Position numbers and translations under genes: made by a program. Of a stretch of DNA of 64,000 nucleotides, positions 25,478 to 33,611 are shown one piece after another; the first letter of the stretch is position 1, and every line of letters begins with the position of its first letter. The stretch is from assembly GCF_025403485.1 (NCBI RefSeq), contig NZ_CP099966.1, positions 4,276,501-4,340,500 on the forward strand, read 5' to 3'. This stretch comes from Chryseobacterium paludis. GTDB lineage: Bacteria; Bacteroidota; Bacteroidia; Flavobacteriales; Weeksellaceae. Under the pieces are notes generated by a model. That model did no database searches and had not been told where the DNA came from. It saw nothing but the letters and a program-made list of their open reading frames with translations.

Positions 25478-25964
25478 AAGGTAGTTGGTATTCTTTGGGC
25501 AGAATCTCTTCTATTCTGCTTTTAAGCATTTGAAGTTGTTTATAGTGGACCGTATCATGAAATGAATTAACATAAACATGGGCGTTTTTCGGTGTTCTGA
25601 TCTGAAAAGTTTCGTCTATACCATCTACTGACTGAGCGCTTGGCGAGCTCTTAATTTTGTTCAATGTCTTTACGTTAATGGTCGAGATCAGATATTGCCA
25701 GTTTTTCAGATTGTTTGAAGATCCCCAGTATTTGTGTGTTTTCTTGGCCGTGCTGCCCATCTCTAAAGAGATCGAATCTTTAGTTGCTTTAATGATCCTG
25801 TAATCTCCCAGGTCACCACCAATATTCGATACACTGATGAAGGTGATCTCATTAGGGTTTTTGGGAGCGGCTTTTTTTTCTTCTTTCTTATTACAGAAAA
25901 AAAATGTCAGCAATAAAAGCATTGAAAATATAATTTTCAAAACAGATTTTCCTATTGCTGACAT
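25467..25964 (-). CDS. Putative lipoprotein, function unknown
   Basis: Not assigned to a family. 165 residues with a lipoprotein signal: hydrophobic IIFSMLLLLTFFFCNKKEEKK, Cys near residue 24, and then a Lys/Glu linker. The mature part is a compact mixed domain (ISVSNIGGDLGDYRIIKATKDSI; QSVDGIDETFQIRTPKN). It overlaps murB by 11 bp and lies 9 bp after the aminotransferase, so the three are likely co-transcribed. Confidence 0.78.
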   Translation of the reverse strand: MSAIGKSVLKIIFSMLLLLTFFFCNKKEEKKAAPKNPNEITFISVSNIGGDLGDYRIIKATKDSISLEMGSTAKKTHKYWGSSNNLKNWQYLISTINVKTLNKIKSSPSAQSVDGIDETFQIRTPKNAHVYVNSFHDTVHYKQLQMLKSRIEEILPKEYQLPYAR

Positions 25965-25973
25965 CTTTATAAT

Positions 25974-27179
25974 TTAGAGATTAAATTCTAATTTGTATTG
26001 TTTCAGTGCTTCCTTTAGGATTTCAACACTTCTTCTTAAATCTTGCTCTTTTAGTACGTAAGCAATTCTTACCTGTTTTTTTCCTAGTTCAGGATTGCTG
26101 TAGAAGCCACCCGCTGGTGCTACCATAATGGTTTCATTATTAAGAGAATATTTTTCCAGCAACCATTGAGCAAATTTTTCAGTATCATCAACAGGAAGTT
26201 GAGCTACGCAGTAGAAAGCCCCTTTTGGTTTTGGGCAAATAACACCCGGAATAGCATTTAATAAATCTACTAATACGTTTCTTCTGTGTGTATATTCTTC
26301 TCTTACCGCACGGATATAAGCTCCATCATTTTGGTGTGCTGCAGTAGCTGCAATCTGTCCTAAAAGAACAGGGCTTAATCTTGCCTGAGCAAAAAGCATC
26401 GCTGCATCATGAATTTTCTTAGAACGTGTAATCATACATCCAATTCTTACGCCACACATAGAATAACGCTTAGATTCCGAATCAATGATTATACAGTTTT
26501 CACTTAGTTCAGGAAAAGCCAGCATTGAAACCTGTTGCTTGCCATCATAAACATATTCTCTGTATACTTCATCTGAAATAACTACGATGTCGTATTTTAA
26601 AGCAATCTCTGCTAATTTTTGAAGTTCTTCACGGGTATAAAGATATCCTGTTGGATTTCCCGGGTTGCAGATGACGATAGCTCTTGTTCTGTCTGTTATT
26701 TTTTTCTCAAATTCTTCAATTGGAGGAAGTGCAAAACCTGTTTCAATCGTTGATGGAACTGCTACAACATTTACATTAAATGTACTTGTAAATCCATTGT
26801 AATTAGCATAGTAAGGTTCAGGAATGATTACTTCATCACCATCGTCACATAAAGTTGAAATGGCAAAGTTCAATGCTTCAGAGCCACCATTGGTAACAAT
26901 GAAATTATCAGGAGTTAAATCAGTAAAATCTAAAGAATGATAGTACTCCGTCAGCGCTTTTCTATATTCAATATTTCCTTCAGAAAGAGCGTACTCCAAT
27001 ACTTTTAAATCAATGTTTTTTAAAGCATTTAGAGCGGTTTCAGGAGTTTCAATGTCCGGTTGTCCGATATTAAGGTGATATACTTTTATTCCCTTTTGTT
27101 TAGCTAGCAAGGAAAAAGGAACCAGTTTTCTTACCGGCGATGGCGGCATATGTTGTGCTCTGTTTGAAATATTCGGCAT
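25974..27179 (-). CDS. Class I/II pyridoxal-phosphate aminotransferase
   Basis: A 401-residue fold-type I aminotransferase, closest in motif pattern to aspartate/aromatic aminotransferases. Seen: YHLNIGQPDIETP near the N-terminus, VTNGGSEALNFAI, the NPGNPTGYLYTREEL substrate loop, ISDEVYREYVYDGKQ with the PLP Asp/Tyr, and the Schiff-base lysine in IIDSESKRYSMCGVRIGC (S-x-S-K). KGAFYCVAQLP and VRIAYVLKEQDL close the fold. The exact amino acid pair cannot be told from sequence. First gene of a run with a lipoprotein and murB. Confidence 0.9.
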   Translation of the reverse strand: MPNISNRAQHMPPSPVRKLVPFSLLAKQKGIKVYHLNIGQPDIETPETALNALKNIDLKVLEYALSEGNIEYRKALTEYYHSLDFTDLTPDNFIVTNGGSEALNFAISTLCDDGDEVIIPEPYYANYNGFTSTFNVNVVAVPSTIETGFALPPIEEFEKKITDRTRAIVICNPGNPTGYLYTREELQKLAEIALKYDIVVISDEVYREYVYDGKQQVSMLAFPELSENCIIIDSESKRYSMCGVRIGCMITRSKKIHDAAMLFAQARLSPVLLGQIAATAAHQNDGAYIRAVREEYTHRRNVLVDLLNAIPGVICPKPKGAFYCVAQLPVDDTEKFAQWLLEKYSLNNETIMVAPAGGFYSNPELGKKQVRIAYVLKEQDLRRSVEILKEALKQYKLEFNL

Positions 27180-27471
27180 TGTTTAAAAAATTTGTATGGC
27201 AAAAATAACATTTAATTTTTCAATATTAAAATTATAAAGGATACTATAAGCTTAGAATTACAGATTTAATTTTTTTTCTGATAAAAATTTTATAACAGAC
27301 TGATTGTGTAATAAATATTAATGCTTTTTTAATAACTTATTATTGTTTTTAATTTTTTAGAGGTGTTTTATCGAATATATACATTGTAATCTTAAATTGT
27401 TGTATTTTATTTAAACAAAATTGTTTTGTGTTGATTTTTTTATAAATTTACAGCACTAATATTAAATTACT

Positions 27472-29256
27472 ATGAATATAAATCGATTTTTTGGTGCATT
27501 CAGTGTATGCACTCTTTTTTTCGCGTCAAATGTAGCGGCGCAAAATTTTCAAACAATGCCGGTTGTATCCGGATATACAGCGGATGTTATAGCCAATGGA
27601 GTAGGTTCATCTATGACTTCTACAACAATAGATGTAGATGGAGTTTCGTTTGCTTTTGTAGCAAAAGACTTCCAGCTAACAGCAGCTAGTACACCTATAA
27701 CTTATGGTATTCCGGTAAATGGTACAATCAATTCAGTTGTAGCAAGTACGCCAGGGTTGAGTTTTCAGTTAGGAGATCTAAGTGCAAATAATTCGCTTAG
27801 GCTTGCTACTACTGGAGAAACAGGAACGCTGGTTTTTGCTCTTCCAAAAGCCGCTTTTAAACTGTATTTGCTTTCTACCAGTGGAAGTGGTACATCTACT
27901 GTAAGTGCAACGGTAACGTTTGCAGATAATACCACTCAGGTATTTTCAGGAATAGCACTATCAGATTGGTATAATGGATCTAATTTTGCAATCCAGGGAA
28001 TTGGAAGAATTAACCGGACCAATGATGTCTTGGAAGCGAGTGCGAGCAATCCAAGATTGTATCAGTCTGTATTAAATATTGATGCAGCTAACGTAACAAA
28101 ACCTATACAAAGCATTACTATAGCTAAAAGTGGTGGAACGGGAATCTCTAATATTTTTGCAATCTCAGCAGATGCTTTTACAGATTGTTCTGCCCCAACT
28201 TTGCAGCCAGTGGGTACACTTTCTTCTAATTCTGCACAGGTTTCGTGGACTATTCCACCAACAACGACAGCGGCAAGTTATGATTTGTATTACAGCACAA
28301 CCAATACGCCACCTACAAGTACAACGACCCCAAATATGACTGGGATTACAGGAACATCAACAACGATTGGTAGCTTATCATCATCAACCACTTATTATTA
28401 CTGGGTAAGAACAAATTGTACCACAGCAACAAGTCAAAGTGGATGGTCAGTTGGTGGTACTTTTACTACTTTATGTGGCGCAATGGTACCTCCTTATACT
28501 AATGATTTTACTGCTTTCCCAGGAAATTGCTGGGCTAATGTTTCAGGGGGAACTCCTGCAACAGGATCAACCGGCACCAGTCAATACTGGATAGCAGATG
28601 GATTCTTAAATGTTACGGGGACAGGTTCTGCAAGAATTAATCTTTATAGTGTCAATCGCGCAGGATGGTTGAAAACAGTTCCATTTGATCTTTCTGCTGG
28701 CGGATACAGGGTAAAATTTGACTATGGAGTGACAGAGTATTCAACTACTGCTGCTTCTCCAATGGGATCTGATGATATAGTACAGTTCCTGGTTTCTAAT
28801 GATGGCGGAAGTACATGGACCGTATTGCAGACATGGGATGTAAATAATACTCCTTCCAATACATCTACTACCTATTCATATGATTTAACAAGCAATACAA
28901 GTCCTAATACAGTATTTGCTGTTTACGGAAATGATGGAGCAGTAAATGATGCACCAGATTATAATTTCTACGTTGATAACTTTATTGTAGAATCTGCACA
29001 ATTAAGTACTTCTGAAGTTAATGGGAATAAAAAAGCAGTTAGCATTCATCCAAACCCATTCAAAGATGTATTGTATATTTCAGATACAAGAGATCTGAAA
29101 TCAGTAAGTGTTACCGATGTGTCAGGAAGATTGGTAAAAACTATTGATAATCCAACAAAAGAAATCAATCTGAGTACTTTGAATTCCGGATTGTACCTGA
29201 TTAATATCCAATTTAAAGATGGTTCAAGAAGTACAGTAAAAGCTATTAAACAATAG
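27472..29256 (+). CDS. Large secreted protein with fibronectin type III domain and T9SS sorting domain
   Basis: A 594-residue exported protein. Signal peptide MNINRFFGAFSVCTLFFASNVAAQ; an N-terminal all-beta Ser/Thr-rich domain (about 25-225); a fibronectin type III domain (about 230-335: SNSAQVSWTIPPTTTAASYDL ... YYYWVRTNC); a MAM-like/concanavalin-like beta domain (about 345-505); and a type A T9SS C-terminal domain (SIHPNPFKDVLYIS ... LNSGLYLINIQFKDG). No catalytic motif is seen. Its role could be adhesion or matrix. Its 290-bp AT-rich upstream region is unusually long for this window. Confidence 0.87.
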   Translation: MNINRFFGAFSVCTLFFASNVAAQNFQTMPVVSGYTADVIANGVGSSMTSTTIDVDGVSFAFVAKDFQLTAASTPITYGIPVNGTINSVVASTPGLSFQLGDLSANNSLRLATTGETGTLVFALPKAAFKLYLLSTSGSGTSTVSATVTFADNTTQVFSGIALSDWYNGSNFAIQGIGRINRTNDVLEASASNPRLYQSVLNIDAANVTKPIQSITIAKSGGTGISNIFAISADAFTDCSAPTLQPVGTLSSNSAQVSWTIPPTTTAASYDLYYSTTNTPPTSTTTPNMTGITGTSTTIGSLSSSTTYYYWVRTNCTTATSQSGWSVGGTFTTLCGAMVPPYTNDFTAFPGNCWANVSGGTPATGSTGTSQYWIADGFLNVTGTGSARINLYSVNRAGWLKTVPFDLSAGGYRVKFDYGVTEYSTTAASPMGSDDIVQFLVSNDGGSTWTVLQTWDVNNTPSNTSTTYSYDLTSNTSPNTVFAVYGNDGAVNDAPDYNFYVDNFIVESAQLSTSEVNGNKKAVSIHPNPFKDVLYISDTRDLKSVSVTDVSGRLVKTIDNPTKEINLSTLNSGLYLINIQFKDGSRSTVKAIKQ

Positions 29257-29273
29257 ATTTTATTGAGAAGATA

Positions 29274-29312
29274 AAAAGAGGCAGCTATAACATTTATAGC
29301 TGCCTCTTTTAT
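29274..29312 (+). terminator. Strong terminator of the fibronectin/T9SS gene
   Basis: A 17-bp perfect stem AAAAGAGGCAGCTATAA / TTATAGCTGCCTCTTTT with loop CAT and a T-rich tail, 17 bp past the stop. Confidence 0.9.
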
Positions 29313-29380
29313 TTTAAGTATAATAATATAAAGTTATTTTTAATTTTTGTTAATTTGAAAACTAATAAAACTAAATTAAA

Positions 29381-29836
29381 ATGCAAATCCATGCGGCTTC
29401 TGTAGAAGATTATATTTCACAAATTCCTGAGGACCGGAAAGAGATGTTTAGAAAGCTTTTTGACACTGTAAATGATAATTTACCGAAAGGATTTATCAAT
29501 AATCCAAGTTATGGAATGGTAGGCTGGGCGGTACCTTTAGAAACTTATCCTGCAGGATATCATTGTGCTCCTGGTTCACCATTGCCATTTATAAGCTTAG
29601 CTTCCCAAAAGAACTTTATAGCATTATACCATATGGGAATATATGCAAAACCTGAACTTCTAGAATGGTTTGTTGCTGAGTTTCCAAAACATTCTGCAAG
29701 AAAACTGGATATGGGTAAATCTTGTATCCGTTTCAAGAAGATGGAAGATATTCCATTCGAATTAATCGCCGAAGTAAGTGAAAAAATGACTGTTGAAGAC
29801 TGGATAGAATGTTATGAATCGAATTTTAAAAGATAG
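29381..29836 (+). CDS. DUF1801 (YdhG-like) family protein
   Basis: A 151-residue cytosolic protein of the DUF1801 group (SufE-like/YdhG fold). Landmarks: SVEDYISQIPEDRKEMFRKLFD, NNPSYGMVGWAVP, LPFISLASQKNFIALYHMGIY and the C-terminal DMGKSCIRFKKMEDIP. The function of the family is not established. It overlaps the next gene by 23 bp in another frame, which suggests they are co-translated. Confidence 0.87.
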   Translation: MQIHAASVEDYISQIPEDRKEMFRKLFDTVNDNLPKGFINNPSYGMVGWAVPLETYPAGYHCAPGSPLPFISLASQKNFIALYHMGIYAKPELLEWFVAEFPKHSARKLDMGKSCIRFKKMEDIPFELIAEVSEKMTVEDWIECYESNFKR

Positions 29837-30464
29837 GCGTATACACCATATAATAGTTGTCATTCTTTTATTTCTATTATCAGGATGTAAAAGTTGGCAG
29901 AGGTCTGACCTTAAAGATGGTGATCTACTTTTTGTAACTGCCAAAGAAACTGGACTTTCAGGAGCCATTAATAACGTTACACAAAAGCAAAAAAATACTT
30001 CTTTTGATCATATTGGAATTTTAAAGAAAGAAGGGAATTCATTTTTTGTATTGCATGCTGCACCCAAAGGAGGATCTCAGAAACAATCTCTCAGGGATTT
30101 TATAAGAGAGGAGACTGAAGATAAACAGAGAATTGTAGTATATCGGCTAAAAGCAGAATTTCAAAATTCAATTCCTTCTGCACTTGAAAAAGCTGGATCA
30201 ATGCTGGGGAAACCATATAATTTTAATTATATTTTAGATAATAATTCCTATTACTGTTCAGATTTCATTGAAAGAGCATTTAGAGAGGATCATATTTTTA
30301 AATTAGAGCCTATGACATTTATTGATCCAAAAACAGGAAAAGTAAACATATTCTGGGAAGAGTTTTATAAGAAAAAGAACCTGAAAGTCCCTGAAGGAGA
30401 GCTTGGTTGTAATCCCAATGATCTGGCTGGTTCAGATAAATTGGAAAGAATAAAAGAACTATAA
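29814..30464 (+). CDS. YiiX/YebB-like NlpC/P60-fold cysteine hydrolase, lipoprotein
   Basis: A 216-residue probable lipoprotein with a hydrophobic signal and lipobox (VVILLFLLSGCKS, Cys near 25). The mature part is a permuted NlpC/P60 papain-like fold: LKDGDLLFV at its start, SFDHIGILKKEG with the likely catalytic His, and YYCSDFIERAF with the catalytic Cys near 145. YiiX-type enzymes are thought to cut peptidoglycan peptides or related amides; the substrate here is unknown. The start overlaps DUF1801 by 23 bp, and a hairpin terminator follows. Confidence 0.87.
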   Translation: MNRILKDRRIHHIIVVILLFLLSGCKSWQRSDLKDGDLLFVTAKETGLSGAINNVTQKQKNTSFDHIGILKKEGNSFFVLHAAPKGGSQKQSLRDFIREETEDKQRIVVYRLKAEFQNSIPSALEKAGSMLGKPYNFNYILDNNSYYCSDFIERAFREDHIFKLEPMTFIDPKTGKVNIFWEEFYKKKNLKVPEGELGCNPNDLAGSDKLERIKEL

Positions 30465-30471
30465 AAAACAG

Positions 30472-30498
30472 AGAGAAGTGAGTGACTTCTCTTTTTTT
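30472..30498 (+). terminator. Terminator of the DUF1801-YiiX pair
   Basis: Stem AGAGAAGT / ACTTCTCT with a five-base loop (30480-30484) and a TTTTTT tail, 8 bp past the stop. Confidence 0.85.
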
Positions 30499-30509
30499 AT
30501 GTTAAAATT

Positions 30510-30550
30510 AAAAAATATTAGTCTACTAATTTGGTGGACTAATATTTTTT
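30510..30550. repeat. AT-rich inverted repeat overlapping the NIL-gene promoter
   Basis: AAAAAATATTAGTC (30510-30523) pairs with GACTAATATTTTTT (30537-30550), with a further three base pairs inward including one G-T. The loop carries the -33 TTTG. It could be an operator for the NIL-domain gene or a second terminator, since it ends in a T-run. Confidence 0.6.
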
Positions 30551-30560
30551 TATATTTTTG
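30530..30560 (+). promoter_or_regulatory. Bacteroidetes-type promoter (TTTG-N19-TATTTTTG)
   Basis: TTTG at 30530-30533 and TATTTTTG at 30553-30560 are 19 bp apart, an ideal -33/-7 pair and the best-formed promoter in the window. A leader of about 60 nt would precede the NIL-domain start. Confidence 0.7.
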
Positions 30561-30625
30561 TGACAGATTTAACGCAATAAGAAAATGTAAAATCAAGAAT
30601 AGTCTAACCAAAAAAATGTTTAGTG

Positions 30626-30937
30626 ATGATTACACCAAGTCCGAACCTGCAGGTTCTCCAAAATAAGATCAACCTGCCAAAAAAAGAAATGATACTTGAA
30701 ATAGAATTAAACGGTAAAATGAAGTTTGAGAATATTTTAAATGCAATGTGCAACCAGTTCGGGATCTATCACAGGGTGTTATCTGCTAATGTAGAGTATA
30801 TTGAAGGACGTAGTTTTGGTTCTGTTCAGTTATATATAAATGCAAATTCAGATGATTGCAAGCAGCTTGAGCTTTATCTGAATAAAAATAAACTTTTAAA
30901 TACCAGTGTAGAGTATATCTGCAGGAAGTATTTTTAG
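30626..30937 (+). CDS. Stand-alone NIL-domain protein
   Basis: A 103-residue protein most like the NIL domain, an ACT-like ferredoxin fold that normally sits at the C-terminus of the methionine importer ATPase MetN and senses methionine. Visible pattern: ILEIELNGKMKFENILNAMCNQFGIYHRVLSANVEYIEG, then GSVQLYINANSDDCKQLELYLNK, matching the beta-alpha-beta layout and the conserved Gly-x-x-x-L-x-[VI] strand. No ABC domain is present. ATG 30626 was chosen; the alternative GTG at 30623 adds one residue. It has its own promoter and terminator, so it is a single-gene unit. Confidence 0.75.
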   Translation: MITPSPNLQVLQNKINLPKKEMILEIELNGKMKFENILNAMCNQFGIYHRVLSANVEYIEGRSFGSVQLYINANSDDCKQLELYLNKNKLLNTSVEYICRKYF

Positions 30938-30962
30938 GGGAGATTCATATAGTTTTAATTAC

Positions 30963-30993
30963 GAAAGTGTTCAGTTTACTGAACGCTTTTTTT
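30963..30993 (+). terminator. Terminator of the NIL-domain gene
   Basis: Stem AGTGTTCAGT / ACTGAACGCT with one G-U pair, followed by eight T. It closely resembles the terminator at 33558-33590. Confidence 0.85.
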
Positions 30994-31050
30994 TATGATC
31001 AGTGGTAACTGAAAAAATAGTACTTTTAGCATATATAAAACCAATAATTT

Positions 31051-31605
31051 ATGATCGCAATTATTATCATTGTCGCTGTAGTTGTTTTGTTTCTTTTCTA
31101 TGGAGTTTCTATTTATAACCGTTTGGTAAAATTTAGAAACCTTGTTCAGGAAGCCTGGAGTAGTATTGATGTAATGTTGAAAAAACGTCATGATCTTATT
31201 CCAAATCTTGTAGAAACGGTAAAAGGATATGCCAGTCATGAACGTGAAACCTTGGACAGCGTTACAAGAGCAAGAAATCAGGCTGTTGGTGCCAATTCTG
31301 TTGAGGGTAAAGAGGCAGCTGAGAAAAACCTGAATCAGGCAATGATGAATCTATTTGCTGTAGCTGAACAGTATCCGGATCTTAAGGCAAATGCCAATTT
31401 CCAGCAATTACAGTCAGAACTTACCTCTATAGAAAATGATATTGAGAAATCAAGAAGATACTATAACGGAACCGTTCGTGAAAACAATACCCTAGTAGAG
31501 TCTTTTCCAAGCAATATCATTGCGAATATGTACAAATTTGAAAAATCGCCATTCTTTGAATTGGAAAATATAGCCGAAAGAGAAGTTCCATCTGTGAAAT
31601 TTTAG
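31051..31605 (+). CDS. lemA: LemA family protein
   Basis: A 184-residue protein with one N-terminal transmembrane helix (about 3-20) and a long helical bundle. Family motifs: YNRLVKFRNLVQEAWSSIDVMLKKRHDLIPNLVETVKGYA and the C-terminal FPSNIIANMYKFEKSPFFE. LemA proteins are membrane-associated with the bulk in the cytosol or periplasm and have no settled biochemical role, though they recur next to membrane proteins of the DUF2207 or TPM type, as here. It is followed by DUF2207 with 3 bp between stop and the ATG. Confidence 0.93.
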   Translation: MIAIIIIVAVVVLFLFYGVSIYNRLVKFRNLVQEAWSSIDVMLKKRHDLIPNLVETVKGYASHERETLDSVTRARNQAVGANSVEGKEAAEKNLNQAMMNLFAVAEQYPDLKANANFQQLQSELTSIENDIEKSRRYYNGTVRENNTLVESFPSNIIANMYKFEKSPFFELENIAEREVPSVKF

Positions 31606-31608
31606 GTG

Positions 31609-33537
31609 ATGAAAAAGTTTTTACTGCTTTTCAACCTTCTGTTTTTTATAGTTGGTTTTGCTCAGGATGAACCTCGACGTGTGGATCAAATGACGATCGT
31701 GGAAAGTCCTGAAAAAATTTCTTCCTTTCATTCTGATATTGATGTTGATAAGAATTCCGGGATCACTGTTACGGAAAATATTAAAGTTCACAGTTTGGGG
31801 GATCATATTAAAAGAGGGATTTATCGCGCTTTACCGCTTTCAAGAAACCTTAATAATAAGACCAGGAAAGTAAAGTATACAATCATTTCCATTAAAAAAA
31901 ATGGAGTTGAGGAAAATTACCACGATCAGATAGAGGATGGCTTTCTTAAAATATATGTAGGAAACAAAGATATTATATTAAGTCCTGGCGATTATGAGTA
32001 TGAGATCAAATATACGGCAGATCATCAAATAGGATTCTTTGATAAATATGATGAGTTGTATTGGAATGTAAATGGAACATATTGGGATTTTGATATAGAT
32101 TCTATTTCCGCGAAAATTAATCTTCCCGAAGGAGCCCGGATAATTCAAAATTCTTGTTACACCGGAGCTTATGGCAGTAATTCACAAAACTGTAATGCTA
32201 AAGTTTTATCAGATCATTCCATAGAATGGACAGCTGCCGATCTTAAGGCAAATGAAGGCCTTACCATAGCTGTAGGGTTTAATAAAGGAGTAATGATACC
32301 ACCGCCACCACCCACTTTTCTTGAGAAATTTGGAATTTTAATCGGTGGGTTTATTATTTTCTTAGGATTAATTTTTTACTACTATTCAACATGGAGGAAG
32401 TATGGTGTTGATCCTGAAAAACCTGTTGTTTATCCGCAGTTCAATGTTCCCGAAGATCTTTCTCCTGCTTCTTTAGGTTATTTAAAAAGTGAGAATTTTA
32501 AAAATAAATATTTAACAGCAGCTATAGTTAATCTTGCTGTAAAAGGATATGTTCAGATCATCGAAGGTGAAGATTCTGGTATTCTAGGACTTTTTAGTTC
32601 TAAAACATTTACCATTAAAAAACTGAAAGAAGCAGATCAGTCACTTCCGAAAGAAGAAATTAATTTATTAAATACTCTTTTTTCAAACTCTTCTGATTCC
32701 GTAAAGTTTGATGGGAAATATGATTCAAAGATTGAAAGAGTAGTTACCAATTTCAAGGAAACTCTGAAATTCCAGCACGATAAATTTTTAAACGAGGGGA
32801 ATAACAGTGGCAAACTGGTGTTGCCAACTTTATTGATTATGATAGTTTATGCTCTCGGATTATTTCTTAGTTATACGATATATCCTGAGGCTGAAAAAGT
32901 GGCTATTGGAATTGCATTATTTGTGGTTCTTTTTGTAGCCTTTATTTTAGTTGGCTTTTTATTTAAGAATCTTTCATGGAAATTCTTAATACCGATCCCT
33001 TTTGTCATATTCTTTGGTATAGGAGGTTTAATAACAAATGGTCATGAAATAACTGAGGATAATAACTTTAATATTTGTTACATCTTTATTGCTCTGGCAT
33101 TTACCTCACTGATGATCTATCAATATCTAATTAGAAGGCCATCAGAAGAAAAGCTGAAGAAAAAATCCTTGATTGAAGGTTTCAAAATGTATATGGGTGC
33201 CGCTGAAAATGAACAGTTGAAATTCCATAATCCCCCTCAGCTGACACCACAGGTTTTTGAAAAACTCCTTCCATTTGCAATGGTATTGGGAGTTGATGAA
33301 ATTTGGGGTAAAAAATTTGATGACTTATTAAAAAGTATGGCAACCGGAACAGAATATGTTCACGCCTGGTATATAGGAAGTTCTATCAATCACTTAAGTT
33401 TTGCAAACAGTTTAAACTCAAGCCTTACGAATTCCATAAAGTCTGCAGCTACACAGCCTTCCAGTTCCGGCAGTGGATCTGGTGGCGGAGGTTTCTCTGG
33501 CGGCGGAGGTGGTGGCGGTGGCGGCGGAGGCTGGTAA
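31609..33537 (+). CDS. DUF2207 membrane protein with Gly-rich C-terminus
   Basis: A 642-residue membrane protein partnered with LemA. Order: signal peptide (FLLLFNLLFFIVGFAQ), DUF2207 beta-rich extracellular domain (about 30-225; SITVTENIKVHSLGDHIKRGIYRALPL), a transmembrane helix near 245-265, a cytosolic region, further helices near 405-490, and an extreme C-terminus of Gly with Ser (S-G-S-G-S-G-G-G ... G-G-W, about the last 25 residues). A Gly-rich tail is common in this family. ATG 31609 was taken over GTG 31606. Role unknown. Confidence 0.9.
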   Translation: MKKFLLLFNLLFFIVGFAQDEPRRVDQMTIVESPEKISSFHSDIDVDKNSGITVTENIKVHSLGDHIKRGIYRALPLSRNLNNKTRKVKYTIISIKKNGVEENYHDQIEDGFLKIYVGNKDIILSPGDYEYEIKYTADHQIGFFDKYDELYWNVNGTYWDFDIDSISAKINLPEGARIIQNSCYTGAYGSNSQNCNAKVLSDHSIEWTAADLKANEGLTIAVGFNKGVMIPPPPPTFLEKFGILIGGFIIFLGLIFYYYSTWRKYGVDPEKPVVYPQFNVPEDLSPASLGYLKSENFKNKYLTAAIVNLAVKGYVQIIEGEDSGILGLFSSKTFTIKKLKEADQSLPKEEINLLNTLFSNSSDSVKFDGKYDSKIERVVTNFKETLKFQHDKFLNEGNNSGKLVLPTLLIMIVYALGLFLSYTIYPEAEKVAIGIALFVVLFVAFILVGFLFKNLSWKFLIPIPFVIFFGIGGLITNGHEITEDNNFNICYIFIALAFTSLMIYQYLIRRPSEEKLKKKSLIEGFKMYMGAAENEQLKFHNPPQLTPQVFEKLLPFAMVLGVDEIWGKKFDDLLKSMATGTEYVHAWYIGSSINHLSFANSLNSSLTNSIKSAATQPSSSGSGSGGGGFSGGGGGGGGGGGW

Positions 33538-33557
33538 ACCGAAGTAGTCATAAAAAT

Positions 33558-33590
33558 AAAAAGCGTTCAGTTTAACTTGAACGCTTTTTT
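33558..33590. terminator. Terminator between DUF2207 and murA
   Basis: Stem AAAGCGTTCA / TGAACGCTTT with an eight-base loop and T-tract on the plus strand; an A-tract on the other side allows function for the convergent murA. Confidence 0.85.
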
Positions 33591-33611
33591 ATATTTTGAA
33601 TAAATTATATA

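Noticed and set aside
30561..30625. A possible SAM or methionine riboswitch before the NIL-domain gene
   Set aside because: The leader is about 60 nt, too short for a SAM-I aptamer, and no matching stems are seen.
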